Part shown: positions 26,539-34,996 of the stretch, piece by piece
Numbering within the stretch: the first letter of the stretch is position 1
Layout: each line of letters starts with the position of its first letter
Made by a program: the position numbers and the translations under genes
Assembly (NCBI GenBank): GCA_021740995.1
Contig: JAIOYR010000001.1
Span: 1-64,000 of the forward strand
Length of the DNA stretch: 64,000 nt
From: Taibaiella sp.
Lineage (GTDB): Bacteria > Bacteroidota > Bacteroidia > Chitinophagales > Chitinophagaceae
Reading direction: 5' to 3'
The notes under the pieces: generated by a model
What the model was told of the DNA's origin: nothing
Databases searched by the model: none
The model's input: the letters and a program-made list of their open reading frames with translations, nothing else

Positions 26539-26546
26539 TATATTTG
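26539..26546 (+). promoter_or_regulatory. Predicted -7 element of the DUF1737 gene
   Basis: TATATTTG lies 16 bases before the ATG at 26563. A second TATATTTG occurs at 26466-26473. Confidence 0.45.
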
Positions 26547-26562
26547 ATATAAAAATATTTTT

Positions 26563-26754
26563 ATGCTACAATACAAAATTCTTTCAAGCAGCTACCCGGA
26601 AGTATTGGAAAAAGAAGTAAATGAAATGATTGCAGCAGGCTGGGTACCCCAGGGTGGCGTAGGGGTTGCTTACAAGCACGAACATGCACACAATCTGGTG
26701 AGTCATTTAGTATACGTGCAAGTGATTACCCTACAGGATCAGGTTGCCGGGTAA
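26563..26754 (+). CDS. DUF1737 small protein
   Basis: A 63-residue protein that matches the DUF1737 pattern: 'YKILSSSYPEVLEKEVNEMIAAGW' in part, then 'PQGGVGVAYKH' with the conserved Gly-Trp-x-Pro-x-Gly-Gly. Such proteins are small, often encoded alone or near phages, and have no known function. It has its own -7 element. A long non-coding stretch follows it. Confidence 0.75.
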   Translation: MLQYKILSSSYPEVLEKEVNEMIAAGWVPQGGVGVAYKHEHAHNLVSHLVYVQVITLQDQVAG

Positions 26755-27039
26755 TATATATGGATTGTTATTGCAAATATTTGCTTGAGGATAGGCGAAC
26801 TGGAGTCGTTGTCACCACGTACATGGTACGTGTTTGGCGATAATGTTATATATGTAAATTTCCGTCAATAATAGGTAGTATATGTAATTGTTATGCAATT
26901 GATTTTTCAATTATTAACGCTAATGATTATGAATAATTGGTTATATTGTATGTGAAAAAATCTTTAATAACAGATAAATAAGTTGTTTGCGTTTTTGATT
27001 TCAAAAAATATACTGTATTTTAGTGCCAAATTTAGATTT
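26755..27039. other. Intergenic region with palindromes before NHL genes
   Basis: No gene is supported. It contains a perfect 12-base palindrome GCAAATATTTGC at 26773-26784. It also contains an inverted repeat CACGTAC-ATG-GTACGTG at 26816-26832, which is a plausible operator. The rest is AT-rich. A near-consensus -7 element TATTTTAG precedes the NHL gene at about 27016. Confidence 0.5.
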
Positions 27040-28386
27040 ATGAAGAGCAAAGTACATTTTTTACTAGGCATTATTTCCGCATTTTCTATATCGGCACATT
27101 CGCAGATTATTTCTACAAAAGCCGGTAACGGTGTTAGTGGTTTCGGTGGCGACGGTGGTTCTGCAGCATCTGCAAAATTGCAGGCACCTGCTGGTATGGC
27201 ACTGGATGCAAATGGCAATCTTTATTTTGCTGATCAATATAATAACCGCGTTCGCATGATTAACGCAGCCGGTATCATATCTACTGTTGCCGGCAACGAT
27301 ACTGCAGGTTGGAGTGGAGACGGTGGTGCTGCTACTGCTGCGCACCTCAATGAGCCTGCAGGTATTGCCATCGACGCTTCTGGCAATATATACGTAGCTG
27401 ATGTTAAAAACAGTAAAATCCGTAAAATAACTAGTGCCGGGGTAATTTCAACCTTTGCAGGTACCGGTGTTGCGGGTTTTAGCGGCGATAACGACACTGC
27501 TACAAAAGCCAGCCTCAATATGCCTACAGGAGTAGCAGTAGACGATTCTGGAAATGTGTACATTGCCGACCGCAAAAACAATAGAATTCGCAAAGTAAAC
27601 ACAGCTGGTATCATCACTACTATAGTAGGTACAGGTACCGGTACATATAATGGTGAAGCGTTTCCTGTGAATACTATGGTTGCGGTTAACCTGCCATCAG
27701 GTGTTGCTATTTCTCCTGCCGGAGAATTGTATATTGCCGACTCGAAAAATGACCTTATACGCAAAATCAACAAAGTAACCGGAAAGGTGGAAACGATTAA
27801 AGGAAAGGCTTATTATTTCCCGTTCTACTCTCCTGAGTACAATTTCCCCGATTATATGAAACTCAATGGCCCCTCATCAATCAGTTTTGACAAGGTGGGC
27901 AATTTGTACATTGCTGATGAGTATAATTTTGTAATTAAAAAACTTGATTCTTCTGGTATTTATCATAAGATCTGCGGTACTACTATGGGCTTCAGCGGCG
28001 ATGGTGGTCGCGCTGACGCTGCTCAGGTAGCTCAGGTAAAAGGAATAGCTGCCGATGCTGCAGGAAACGTTTACTTTTCTGATTGGGGAAACAATCGTAT
28101 CAGACACATAACAACTACAGTAGGTACCCGTAATGTGCTCACTAAATCTGCAGGTTTAAGCATATTCCCAAATCCTGCAAATGGTAAGTTTACCATTAAC
28201 GTTGCTACTTCGGCTACACAAAAAATCAATGTAGTAATTACTGACCTTGCTGGCAAAACTGTTTATGAAAATGTTGCTGAAACAAACAAACCTTACAGCA
28301 TTAATTTACAACAGCCAGCTGGTATATACATGGTCACAGTTACTTCTGATACTCAAATCTGGAGTGAAAAAATCAGTGTACTTTAA
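27040..28386 (+). CDS. NHL-repeat protein with T9SS sorting domain (copy 1)
   Basis: A secreted 448-residue protein: Sec signal peptide (cleavage near His-Ser-Gln, about residue 23), then six or so NHL-type propeller blades. The blades have the repeated core 'GLALDANGNLYFADQYNNRVRMI' or a variant, such as 'GVAVDDSGNVYIADRKNNRIRKV', and are separated by 'AGNGVSGFGGDGG'-like loops. The C-terminus (about 375-448) is a type A T9SS sorting domain: 'LSIFPNPANGKFTINV', then 'GKTVYEN' and the final 'GIYMVTV'. It is expected to be exported through the type IX system and surface-bound. The ligand is unknown. It forms a tandem pair with the next gene. Confidence 0.88.
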   Translation: MKSKVHFLLGIISAFSISAHSQIISTKAGNGVSGFGGDGGSAASAKLQAPAGMALDANGNLYFADQYNNRVRMINAAGIISTVAGNDTAGWSGDGGAATAAHLNEPAGIAIDASGNIYVADVKNSKIRKITSAGVISTFAGTGVAGFSGDNDTATKASLNMPTGVAVDDSGNVYIADRKNNRIRKVNTAGIITTIVGTGTGTYNGEAFPVNTMVAVNLPSGVAISPAGELYIADSKNDLIRKINKVTGKVETIKGKAYYFPFYSPEYNFPDYMKLNGPSSISFDKVGNLYIADEYNFVIKKLDSSGIYHKICGTTMGFSGDGGRADAAQVAQVKGIAADAAGNVYFSDWGNNRIRHITTTVGTRNVLTKSAGLSIFPNPANGKFTINVATSATQKINVVITDLAGKTVYENVAETNKPYSINLQQPAGIYMVTVTSDTQIWSEKISVL

Positions 28387-28483
28387 TGTGATAGCGCCTG
28401 ATTATTTGCAAATACTGTTTTATAGCCTTTGTACATTATGGTAATCTTGCCCGGAGGTTTTATAGTTGAATAAAAAAATTATT

Positions 28484-29836
28484 ATGTATAATAGCCGTTA
28501 CGCACGTACTGCTGGTTTTGTTAAAGCTTTTCTGTTATCTGCAGTAGTCTCATTGCCATCCTTGGTTACAGGTCAGGTAATCACTACATTAGTTGGTGGC
28601 AGCAAGCAGTTCGGTGCTACCACAGATGGTGTGTATGCAGCATATGCCACCTTGAACAATCCGGCAGGACTAGCCGTAGATAATCATGGAAACGTGTATG
28701 TTTCTGACCAAAACAATAATAAAATAAGGAAGGTAAATATTTTCGGTGTCATTACCACTGTTGCCGGCTTCGGCTCAGCAGGTAGTTCTGGTGATGGTGG
28801 CCCATCAGAAAAGGCGAAAGTTTTTGCACCTGCCGGTATGGCTTTGGACAAACACGGAAATTTGTTCTTTGCTGATAGCAAAAATAACCGCATAAGAAAG
28901 ATTGATACAGCGGGCATTATTTCTACAGTAGCCGGAAATGGCGTAAATGGCTTGAAGGGTGATGATTCTCTGGCAATTCATGCAGAGCTCAATAATCCTA
29001 AAGGTGTAGCAGTAGATGATGCAGGTAATCTTTATATTGCTGACGAACTCAATAATAGGGTACGTATGGTAAACACCTCAGGTATTATTACTACCCTGGC
29101 TGGTACTGACGATGGAAACAACTTCTTAGGTAACGGTTCTCCGGCTACCACTGTTCGGCTCAACAGGCCTAATGATGTGAAGGTGGATAAGGATGGTAAT
29201 GTGTATATTGCAGATACCTACAACAACTACATACGCAAGGTATCCCCCGACGGTATGCTAACTAATGTGGCGGGTAATGGCAACGCAGGTTTTGGTGGAG
29301 ATAACGGTGTTGCCGGTGTTTCTAAAATTAATATACCTGTTTCTATGGCCCTGGACCGTAAGGGAAATCTGTATTTTGCTGACAAAAACAGCAACCGTGT
29401 GCGCAAGATTGATGCTGCCGGTATAGTAAGTACAGTTGCCGGCAATGGTGCCAATGTAAGCGATGGAGACGGGGGTTCTGCATTGGAAGCTCAGGTGAAT
29501 GCGCCTACTGCAGTTGCTGTTGACTCCTCAGGTAATCTGTATGTGGGTGAAGGAAAATACAAGATTCGTTATGTATATCTGGATAAGTTGATAGATGCCG
29601 ATAAAATCACTGTTTTCCCAAACCCATGCAACAAGAACACCATTATCTTCCTGCCTTCGATGTATGAAGAGATTGCTGATGTTTTTGTGCTCAATACACA
29701 GGGAAGGTTGGTAAGTCGCTCTATCGGGCCAACTAACAAACATATCAATATCAAGTTTGAGGCAGCTGGTACCTACATCATGTATGCCATATCAAAGCAT
29801 GGCAACTGGACGGGAAGAGTTGTAGTCTTCCAATAA
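28484..29836 (+). CDS. NHL-repeat protein with T9SS-like sorting domain (copy 2)
   Basis: A paralogue of the preceding gene, about 450 residues. It has a signal peptide ending near Thr-Gly-Gln, and six NHL blades such as 'GLAVDNHGNVYVSDQNNNKIRKV' and 'VKVDKDGNVYIADTYNNYIRKV'. A diverged T9SS C-terminal domain starts at 'ITVFPNPCNKNTIIF'. The usual final 'GxYxx' element is weaker ('GTYIMYAI'). The start is the ATG at 28484; a TTG six codons upstream also exists. 97 bases separate it from copy 1, and a strong terminator follows, so both may be one transcription unit. Confidence 0.86.
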   Translation: MYNSRYARTAGFVKAFLLSAVVSLPSLVTGQVITTLVGGSKQFGATTDGVYAAYATLNNPAGLAVDNHGNVYVSDQNNNKIRKVNIFGVITTVAGFGSAGSSGDGGPSEKAKVFAPAGMALDKHGNLFFADSKNNRIRKIDTAGIISTVAGNGVNGLKGDDSLAIHAELNNPKGVAVDDAGNLYIADELNNRVRMVNTSGIITTLAGTDDGNNFLGNGSPATTVRLNRPNDVKVDKDGNVYIADTYNNYIRKVSPDGMLTNVAGNGNAGFGGDNGVAGVSKINIPVSMALDRKGNLYFADKNSNRVRKIDAAGIVSTVAGNGANVSDGDGGSALEAQVNAPTAVAVDSSGNLYVGEGKYKIRYVYLDKLIDADKITVFPNPCNKNTIIFLPSMYEEIADVFVLNTQGRLVSRSIGPTNKHINIKFEAAGTYIMYAISKHGNWTGRVVVFQ

Positions 29837-29872
29837 GTCAGGTATTATTACTTCGTAAAATTATTACACAAC

Positions 29873-29908
29873 ACTGCCTTGCTGATATTCAGCAAGGCAG
29901 TTGTCTTT
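29873..29908 (+). terminator. Rho-independent terminator of the NHL pair
   Basis: Perfect 13-base-pair stem ACTGCCTTGCTGA / TCAGCAAGGCAGT with a 3-base loop (TAT), then a T-rich tail. Confidence 0.9.
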
Positions 29909-30031
29909 TATGCAATTAAGATCGCTTGGCAAATTTGCGACACGATTATTGTGGCATGATACTTTAGGTCGGAAAGAAAAGGATTTGAAACCGGCTTTAG
30001 CCCAAATGTATCAAAACCGTGAGTGTTATCA

Positions 30032-30289
30032 CTATCCCTTCAGGCTGGCTATCAGGTCTATGTATTGTTTCATTGCGCCATCAGCATCCAGCCCTTTCAG
30101 TTGCGCCCATGCATTGTGCTTGGCCTTAGCTATAAAGTCAAAGGGGTTTGATGAATCTTCGCTGCCGGCATCGCCCTGTGTAGCTTGTTTGTACAGGCTA
30201 TAAAGTTGTAGCAGGGTGTTATTATCCGGCTTGGTGGTAATAGATTTGCTGTCGGCTACGGCTTTTTCAAATTGCTCTGTTAGTGTCAT
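30032..30289 (-). CDS. Acyl-CoA-binding protein (ACBP)
   Basis: An 85-residue four-helix protein. The helix-2/3 block 'LLQLYSLYKQATQGD', then 'NPFDFIAKAKHNAWAQLKG', and the closing 'AMKQYIDLIASL' match the eukaryote-like ACBP family. That family binds medium and long acyl-CoA esters with the conserved Tyr, Lys and Trp residues seen here. It is uncommon but recurrent in bacteria, including Bacteroidetes. It follows the DUF1684 gene by 11 bases, suggesting an operon. Confidence 0.92.
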   Translation of the reverse strand: MTLTEQFEKAVADSKSITTKPDNNTLLQLYSLYKQATQGDAGSEDSSNPFDFIAKAKHNAWAQLKGLDADGAMKQYIDLIASLKG

Positions 30290-30300
30290 GCGTAGTAGTG

Positions 30301-30897
30301 TTAGTGAATGAATGTTTTCTCACCTGCATTTATTTCTATAGGCAGTCTGTTCTCGCTGGGTGGTATGGGGCAGTTGAAGCCGTCGGCATAGGCGCAGTAA
30401 GGATTATAGCACTTATTGAAATCTAGCAACACCTTATTGTCTGCGATATCAGTTACAGACAAGTCTATGTATCTCCCACCACCATAAGTGGTTTCATAGT
30501 TCGACAGATCATTGAACGGTATAAACAGATAGTCCCTATAGGCTGTATCCTTCAGCAGGTCTACACCCTGATAGGCATGCAATACATACTCTGTAACACC
30601 TATTCTAAACGATAGTGTGCCGTATTCCTTATAGGGCTTTTGTTTGCCGCTACGGGTTGGTATCATAAATGGGTTACTGCCCGGAGTTTCATTAAAGTCG
30701 GCCCATACACAATAGCTCTTGTCCGGCGGAAAGAAACTCAGTTTTTCGGCCTGCGAAGGAGTTATGGGTGCCCGCTTGTCAGCCAGCAGTTCCTCCACAT
30801 ACTTCTTCCTGAAAGCGGCTATTGTATCCTTATACGACTGCGCAGAAGCAGTCGTAGCCACCATCAATAACAACAATGTGCCTAAAAGCATTCTCAT
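30301..30897 (-). CDS. DUF1684 family secreted protein
   Basis: A 198-residue protein with a Sec signal peptide (ending Ala-Ser-Ala-Gln). The DUF1684 core follows: 'FFPPDKSYCVWADFNETPGSNPF', 'SGKQKPYKEYGTLSFRI', 'YRDYLFIPFNDLSNYETTYGGGRYIDL' and 'DFNKCYNPYCAY'. The last block contains the conserved Asn-Pro-x-Cys-Ala-Tyr. It is a beta-rich family of unknown function. The ATG precedes the signal peptide. Co-directional with the acyl-CoA-binding protein gene 11 bases downstream. Confidence 0.9.
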   Translation of the reverse strand: MRMLLGTLLLLMVATTASAQSYKDTIAAFRKKYVEELLADKRAPITPSQAEKLSFFPPDKSYCVWADFNETPGSNPFMIPTRSGKQKPYKEYGTLSFRIGVTEYVLHAYQGVDLLKDTAYRDYLFIPFNDLSNYETTYGGGRYIDLSVTDIADNKVLLDFNKCYNPYCAYADGFNCPIPPSENRLPIEINAGEKTFIH

Positions 30898-30931
30898 AAA
30901 ACAATCATTTTGTCAATACTTCGGTAGTATT

Positions 30932-31011
30932 CCTTTGTGTCCTTAGTGCCCTTTGTGGTAAAGAATCTTTGCGTCTTACCGTCCCTGCCTGCGGCAGGCA
31001 GGTCTGCGGTA
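30932..31011 (-). repeat. Dispersed palindromic repeat, copy A
   Basis: On the minus strand this reads ACCGCAGACCTGCCTGCCGCAGGCAGGGA... and ends in ACCACAAAGGGCACTAAGGACACAAAGG. The palindrome core CCTGCCTGCGGCAGGCAGG is at 30984-31002. The same two-part arrangement occurs at 45011-45087 on the plus strand. Confidence 0.75.
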
Positions 31012-31018
31012 GAAAAAA

Positions 31019-32581
31019 TCACATCGGGTCATTAATCACCTGCATAGGGTCTGCACCTTCAGCCTGTTTCAGTTTTTCAGGGCGCATCTGCGGGAAGAAC
31101 AGCACATCCTGTATAGATACATTGCCCGTCAGCAGCATAGCCAGCCGCTCTATACCAAAGCCGATACCCGCTGTAGGCGGCATACCATACTCCAGTGCAC
31201 GCAGAAAATCGTAGTCTATAAACATTGCTTCTTCATCGCCACGCTCCATCAGCTTCACCTGATCTTCAAAACGCTCACGCTGATCTATAGGGTCATTAAG
31301 CTCGCTATAGGCATTGGCTATTTCCTTACCATTTATTATCAGCTCAAAACGCTCCACCAGTCCCGGCTTGCTGCGGTGTTTCTTGGTCAGCGGGCTCATC
31401 TCTATAGGGTAGTCGGTGATGAAGGTAGGCTGTATATAGTGGTGCTCGCACTGGCTGCCAAATAGCTCATCTATCAGCTTGCCCTTGCCCATAGTAGCAT
31501 CTACATCTATCTTCAGTCCTTTGCATAGGCTGCGCAGCCCGTCTTCGTCCATATCGCTTATGTCTGTGCCTGTGTGCTCCTTTATAGCATCGTAGATGCT
31601 GATGCGCTTGTAGGGCGCTTTGAAGTCGATGGTAGTGCCGGCTATGGTGGTTGTTGAGCTGCCATTGGTAGCTATTGCGGTTTGTTCCAGCATCTGCTCT
31701 GTTGTTTCCATCATCCACAGATAGTCCTTGTAGGCCACATAAAACTCCAGTATCGTAAACTCAGGATTGTGTGTGCGGTCCATGCCCTCATTCCTAAAGT
31801 TGCGGCTAAACTCATACACCCACTCAAACCCTCCTACTATCAGCCTTTTCAGGTATAGCTCGTTGGCTATACGCAGGTACAGTGGCATGTCCAGCGCATT
31901 GTGGTGGGTCATAAACGGGCGTGCCGTAGCACCACCGGGTATGCTTTGCAGCACCGGTGTGTCTACCTCCAGTGCACCACGCTCATTCAGAAACGAGCGA
32001 ATGGCATTTTTCATCTTCGTTATCCTGATGAAGGTATCCCTTACTCCCGGGTTCACAATCAGGTCGGCATAGCGCTGGCGATACTTGAACTCCAGATCTG
32101 TCACCACATCAAACTGCTCTCCGTCTTTCTCCTTAGTTACAGGCATTGGGTGCAGGCTCTTGGTCAGCAGGCTGAAGGATGATACGTGGATAGAGGTCTC
32201 GCCCGTCTTGGTGATAAAGGCATAACCCTTTATGCCTATGATGTCGCCTATGTCCAGCAGTTTTTTCCACACTATATCATACATCGTCTTGTCCTCGCCG
32301 GGGCATATTTCATCCCGCTTCACATATATCTGTATCCGCCCGGTGCTATCCTGCAGCACGGCAAAGTTTGCCTTGCCCATATCACGCACACTCATTATGC
32401 GTCCTGCAAATGATATCTCTTTGTAGTTGCCGGCGGTTTGCTCGTTGTAGTTTTCCTTTATGTCTTTTGCTGAGTGTGTTATTTCAAACAATGGGGCGGG
32501 GTAGGGGTCAATTCCCAGTTCCACCAATTCGCGCAGTTTTTCGCGGCGCACCAGTTCCTGTTCGCTAAGTGTTGCTTGCAT
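31019..32581 (-). CDS. lysS: Lysyl-tRNA synthetase, class II
   Basis: Attaches lysine to tRNA-Lys. At 520 residues it is the usual length. An N-terminal OB-fold anticodon domain ('EISFAGRIMSVRDMGKANFAVLQD') precedes the class II catalytic core: 'RTHNPEFTILEFYVAYKDY' (motif 2 region, with preceding 'EFSRNFRNEG') and the motif 3 'GIGFGIERLAMLLTG' near the C-terminus. The start ATG at 32581 is 5 bases from a predicted -7 element, so the message may be leaderless. The downstream direction carries a palindromic repeat within ten bases of the stop. Confidence 0.97.
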   Translation of the reverse strand: MQATLSEQELVRREKLRELVELGIDPYPAPLFEITHSAKDIKENYNEQTAGNYKEISFAGRIMSVRDMGKANFAVLQDSTGRIQIYVKRDEICPGEDKTMYDIVWKKLLDIGDIIGIKGYAFITKTGETSIHVSSFSLLTKSLHPMPVTKEKDGEQFDVVTDLEFKYRQRYADLIVNPGVRDTFIRITKMKNAIRSFLNERGALEVDTPVLQSIPGGATARPFMTHHNALDMPLYLRIANELYLKRLIVGGFEWVYEFSRNFRNEGMDRTHNPEFTILEFYVAYKDYLWMMETTEQMLEQTAIATNGSSTTTIAGTTIDFKAPYKRISIYDAIKEHTGTDISDMDEDGLRSLCKGLKIDVDATMGKGKLIDELFGSQCEHHYIQPTFITDYPIEMSPLTKKHRSKPGLVERFELIINGKEIANAYSELNDPIDQRERFEDQVKLMERGDEEAMFIDYDFLRALEYGMPPTAGIGFGIERLAMLLTGNVSIQDVLFFPQMRPEKLKQAEGADPMQVINDPM

Positions 32582-32586
32582 GGCTG

Positions 32587-32594
32587 CAAAAATA
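32587..32594 (-). promoter_or_regulatory. Predicted -7 element of lysS
   Basis: On the minus strand it reads TATTTTTG, five bases before the lysS ATG. Confidence 0.55.
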
Positions 32595-32722
32595 GTTTAT
32601 TGTTGGTGTAAATAGGAATTTGTTGGAACGGATATTCTTCCACAAAAAATGAATGTCAATTTGAGGACCTAAGAACATGTGATAGCTGACAAATTCTCAA
32701 ATTCCCCAATCCCCAATTCCCA

Positions 32723-33151
32723 CTAAGGTATCACCCTAAAGCTTCCTTTGACTTTTGTAGAGTCGGTGCAGGTATACTCGAAGTTGCCCGTAAGAGCCGG
32801 TGTTACAGACTTGATGATCAGCTTGCCGTATACCGATGTTACCGACACGCTGGGTGTAACAGGCAGGTAGGTAGCACTGGCAGTAGTACTGTCGAGCGAT
32901 AGAGAGTCTAAAGCACCTGAATAGTTCTTTATCCACAGGGTCATAGATGCCCCCGATGCCATTACCCCCTCTATCTGCAGGGATGTGTACGTGCCCATCG
33001 CAGTCTTGTAGCTGCTCACCGTCTTGCCCGATGCAAAAAACGAATAATTATCAGCCGTAGCAGATATAAAAGGGTCCGGAATAACCTCCTTTTTCTTGCA
33101 GGCACTAAATGTAAAAAGAATGATTATGGTGAGTATGATGTAATGCTTCAT
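32723..33151 (-). CDS. Small lipoprotein of unknown function
   Basis: A 142-residue lipoprotein with lipobox Thr-Phe-Ser-Ala-Cys18 and a Lys-rich anchor. The mature part looks like one small beta-sandwich with strand pattern 'YTSLQIEGV', 'MTLWIKNY' and 'GNFEYTC', resembling the DUF6252-type Bacteroidetes lipoproteins. No catalytic motif is visible. The intergenic regions on both sides contain low-complexity AATTC/GGAATTT tracts. Confidence 0.75.
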   Translation of the reverse strand: MKHYIILTIIILFTFSACKKKEVIPDPFISATADNYSFFASGKTVSSYKTAMGTYTSLQIEGVMASGASMTLWIKNYSGALDSLSLDSTTASATYLPVTPSVSVTSVYGKLIIKSVTPALTGNFEYTCTDSTKVKGSFRVIP

Positions 33152-33179
33152 TATTTATATGTAATTAGTAATTGGTAAT

Positions 33180-33269
33180 TTGGGATTGCTCCCGATAACT
33201 ATCGGGATGGAATTTCCCTTTTGGAATTTGGATTTTAAAATTTGGAATTTCTGTCCTGGAATTTCCCCT
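33180..33269. repeat. Palindrome plus degenerate GGAATTT tract
   Basis: The palindrome TCCCGATA-AC-TATCGGGA is at 33190-33207. It is followed by several degenerate copies of 'TTTGGAATTT' up to about 33266. Similar tracts, inverted, lie upstream of the neighbouring gene (34380-34410: AAATTCCAAATTCCAAA). They look like short slippage-prone repeats. Confidence 0.55.
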
Positions 33270-34316
33270 TTAGTTTTCTTCATCATAGTATATCTTATAA
33301 AACTTCTTGCCTGTTTTTTCGTCAACCCCTTTTTCTATCAGGCTTTTATCGCCATGAATGTACACATGAAAGTTCTTATCCAGCTTCAGCACACTCTTGA
33401 AGACCCTTACCTGTTTTTTTACTGCCTGCACAGATATATCGAAGTTGTCGGGCAGTTCTATCTCATTCATTTCGGTATAGCTGCTCTCAAACTCTTTGAA
33501 CGATTTGATGATGCGTTTATCTTCAAAAACATCCGCAGCAAACTGCTTCTTATCAAAGGCCTCATTTGCCCTGAAGTACTCCACCGATTTATTGAGCAGG
33601 TCTATCTGTCCGGTCTTTTCTATATCATACTCCTGCGGCAGTTGAGCGGTGATAAACTCCTTGGCCAGCCCCATAAACTGATTGGTGTGGTAGTACTCGG
33701 TAGCCTGCGGCACCACGCCCAGAAAGCCCTCGCGCCAAAACTGAGCCTCATCGCCCCGGTTGCCGTTGCTGTCATATATCAGCACATCAAAACCCTTTTC
33801 GGCATTGGTGGGCAGCACTATACACGCCTTGTCGAACCGCGATACATCTGCACCCGTTCTCAGGTTCAGGGTGAAGTCTTTCGATTCTGTATCTATATCC
33901 AGAAAGCTGCTTTTGTTCTCGGTTTTGAACATGCCCATGGCATCCACAAACGCACCATTCACCAGGCAGTTGCCAAAGTAGCACACATATAGCTCACCAG
34001 CCTTTACCTTTGGGTGAGTAGTGTTTTCATACAGATGTTTGGCAAGGTTTACCGCATTTGCCTGCAGCGTACCTTCGTCAGCCAGGCTCTCCAGACAGAA
34101 GTTATACACCTCATTATAGCTCAACGAGGAGCCATGGCTAAATGCATACTTATCAGACTCCAGATTGAACTTTCCAAAGAAAGCCTGCGTGATAATAGCC
34201 AGTTCATCAGCATGGAGTGTAAATGGCTTTTTGGAGGTAATCAGGTCCTGCCCGTTGCCCTTGTTGCCTATATAGTGTGCCGATACGTACTTGAGTACCG
34301 CATCGCTGAAGTTCAT
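33270..34316 (-). CDS. Nucleoid-associated protein (NdpA/YejK-like)
   Basis: A protein of about 348 residues of the 37-kDa nucleoid-associated (NdpA) family. Recognisable blocks are 'LKYVSAHYIGNKGNGQDL', 'AIITQAFFGKFN', 'YVCYFGNCLVNG' and 'KFYKIYYDE' at the end. The E. coli relative YejK associates with the nucleoid. The Bacteroidetes proteins are of uncharacterised function. Two starts fit: ATG at 34322 (Met-Gln-Met) or the second ATG at 34316. Both lie close to the -7 element at 34330. Confidence 0.88.
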   Translation of the reverse strand: MNFSDAVLKYVSAHYIGNKGNGQDLITSKKPFTLHADELAIITQAFFGKFNLESDKYAFSHGSSLSYNEVYNFCLESLADEGTLQANAVNLAKHLYENTTHPKVKAGELYVCYFGNCLVNGAFVDAMGMFKTENKSSFLDIDTESKDFTLNLRTGADVSRFDKACIVLPTNAEKGFDVLIYDSNGNRGDEAQFWREGFLGVVPQATEYYHTNQFMGLAKEFITAQLPQEYDIEKTGQIDLLNKSVEYFRANEAFDKKQFAADVFEDKRIIKSFKEFESSYTEMNEIELPDNFDISVQAVKKQVRVFKSVLKLDKNFHVYIHGDKSLIEKGVDEKTGKKFYKIYYDEEN

Positions 34317-34329
34317 TTGCATAGAAAGG

Positions 34330-34337
34330 CAAAAGTA
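34330..34337 (-). promoter_or_regulatory. Predicted -7 element of the nucleoid-associated protein gene
   Basis: The minus strand reads TACTTTTG, seven bases before the first ATG (34322). Upstream, 34345-34400 carries degenerate repeats of GTAGAAAGT. Confidence 0.55.
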
Positions 34338-34455
34338 ATGAGTAGTTGGTATATAGTAGAAAGTTGTTTGTCGAAAGTAGAAAGTAGAGAGTCGAAATTC
34401 CAAATTCCAAAGCAGCTAAAGTAATAAGATCATGGCTTTTTTATGGCATTCTGTA

Positions 34456-34700
34456 AAGCCAGCCGCAGCGGGGTGAATTCTTATAGCGGTGGGCGGCAAC
34501 ACCCTTAGACAAAGCACGGATATTATTTCATCTCACAAAGTTTGTTAAGCCCGCCGCGGCGGGCGAAATCTCAAAGCGGTGGGCATCGCCCATCGACGAA
34601 ACACAAAAAATCATCCCACAAAGCCAGGCGCGGAGGGCTAAATCTCATATGGGTTAGCACTGCCCATCGACAATACACGATGAATATCGCCAATCTACTT
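34456..34700. repeat. Three diverged copies of a 75-90 base unit
   Basis: Units start at 34456, 34547 and 34621, each opening with AAGCC(C/A)G(C/G)CG. They continue with a G/A-rich AAATCTCA-like block, a GCGGTGGGC(A/G) block and CCCATCGAC or similar, ending in CACAAA. The middle unit contains the self-complementary GCCCGCCGCGGCGGGC. Similarity is by eye and the spacing is uneven (91 and 74 bases), so it is not a CRISPR. Confidence 0.55.
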
Positions 34701-34744
34701 ATTCCGGGAACATATATTATCTAATTAATTCTGCATGGGAGAGT

Positions 34745-34779
34745 AGATTTGACAACTTTTTTCCAAAGTTGTCAAATCT
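34745..34779. repeat. Perfect 15-bp hairpin in the queA upstream region
   Basis: AGATTTGACAACTTT (34745-34759) and AAAGTTGTCAAATCT (34765-34779) close a 5-base loop. There is no T-tail and no adjacent gene end, so it is more likely a mobile palindrome or regulatory structure than a terminator. Confidence 0.7.
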
Positions 34780-34960
34780 GAGCATAGACGCACACCATCA
34801 TTCTTAGCACTCCATCTTGTTAATACTATCGCAATATTGGTTGCATTGGTATGTAATATAGCGGAGTAAGCATATATTTACCAATTAGCAGCATATATAC
34901 ATACAAACCGATATTTTATATACCGATTGCATATATGCTACTGTTGTTATTTTTTTATTG

Positions 34961-34968
34961 TAACTTTG
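34961..34968 (+). promoter_or_regulatory. Predicted -7 element of queA
   Basis: TAACTTTG lies 28 bases before the ATG at 34997, giving an expected leader of about 24 bases. Confidence 0.55.
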
Positions 34969-34996
34969 CACACTTTTAATCAATCTCTCCGTATAT

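Noticed and set aside
34456-34700. CRISPR array
   Set aside because: Only three units with uneven spacing, poor identity and no distinct repeat/spacer pattern; no cas gene nearby.
34542-34724. Small Arg/Lys-rich protein in the repeat upstream of queA
   Set aside because: The frame lies wholly within the degenerate repeats and has no conserved motif or start context.
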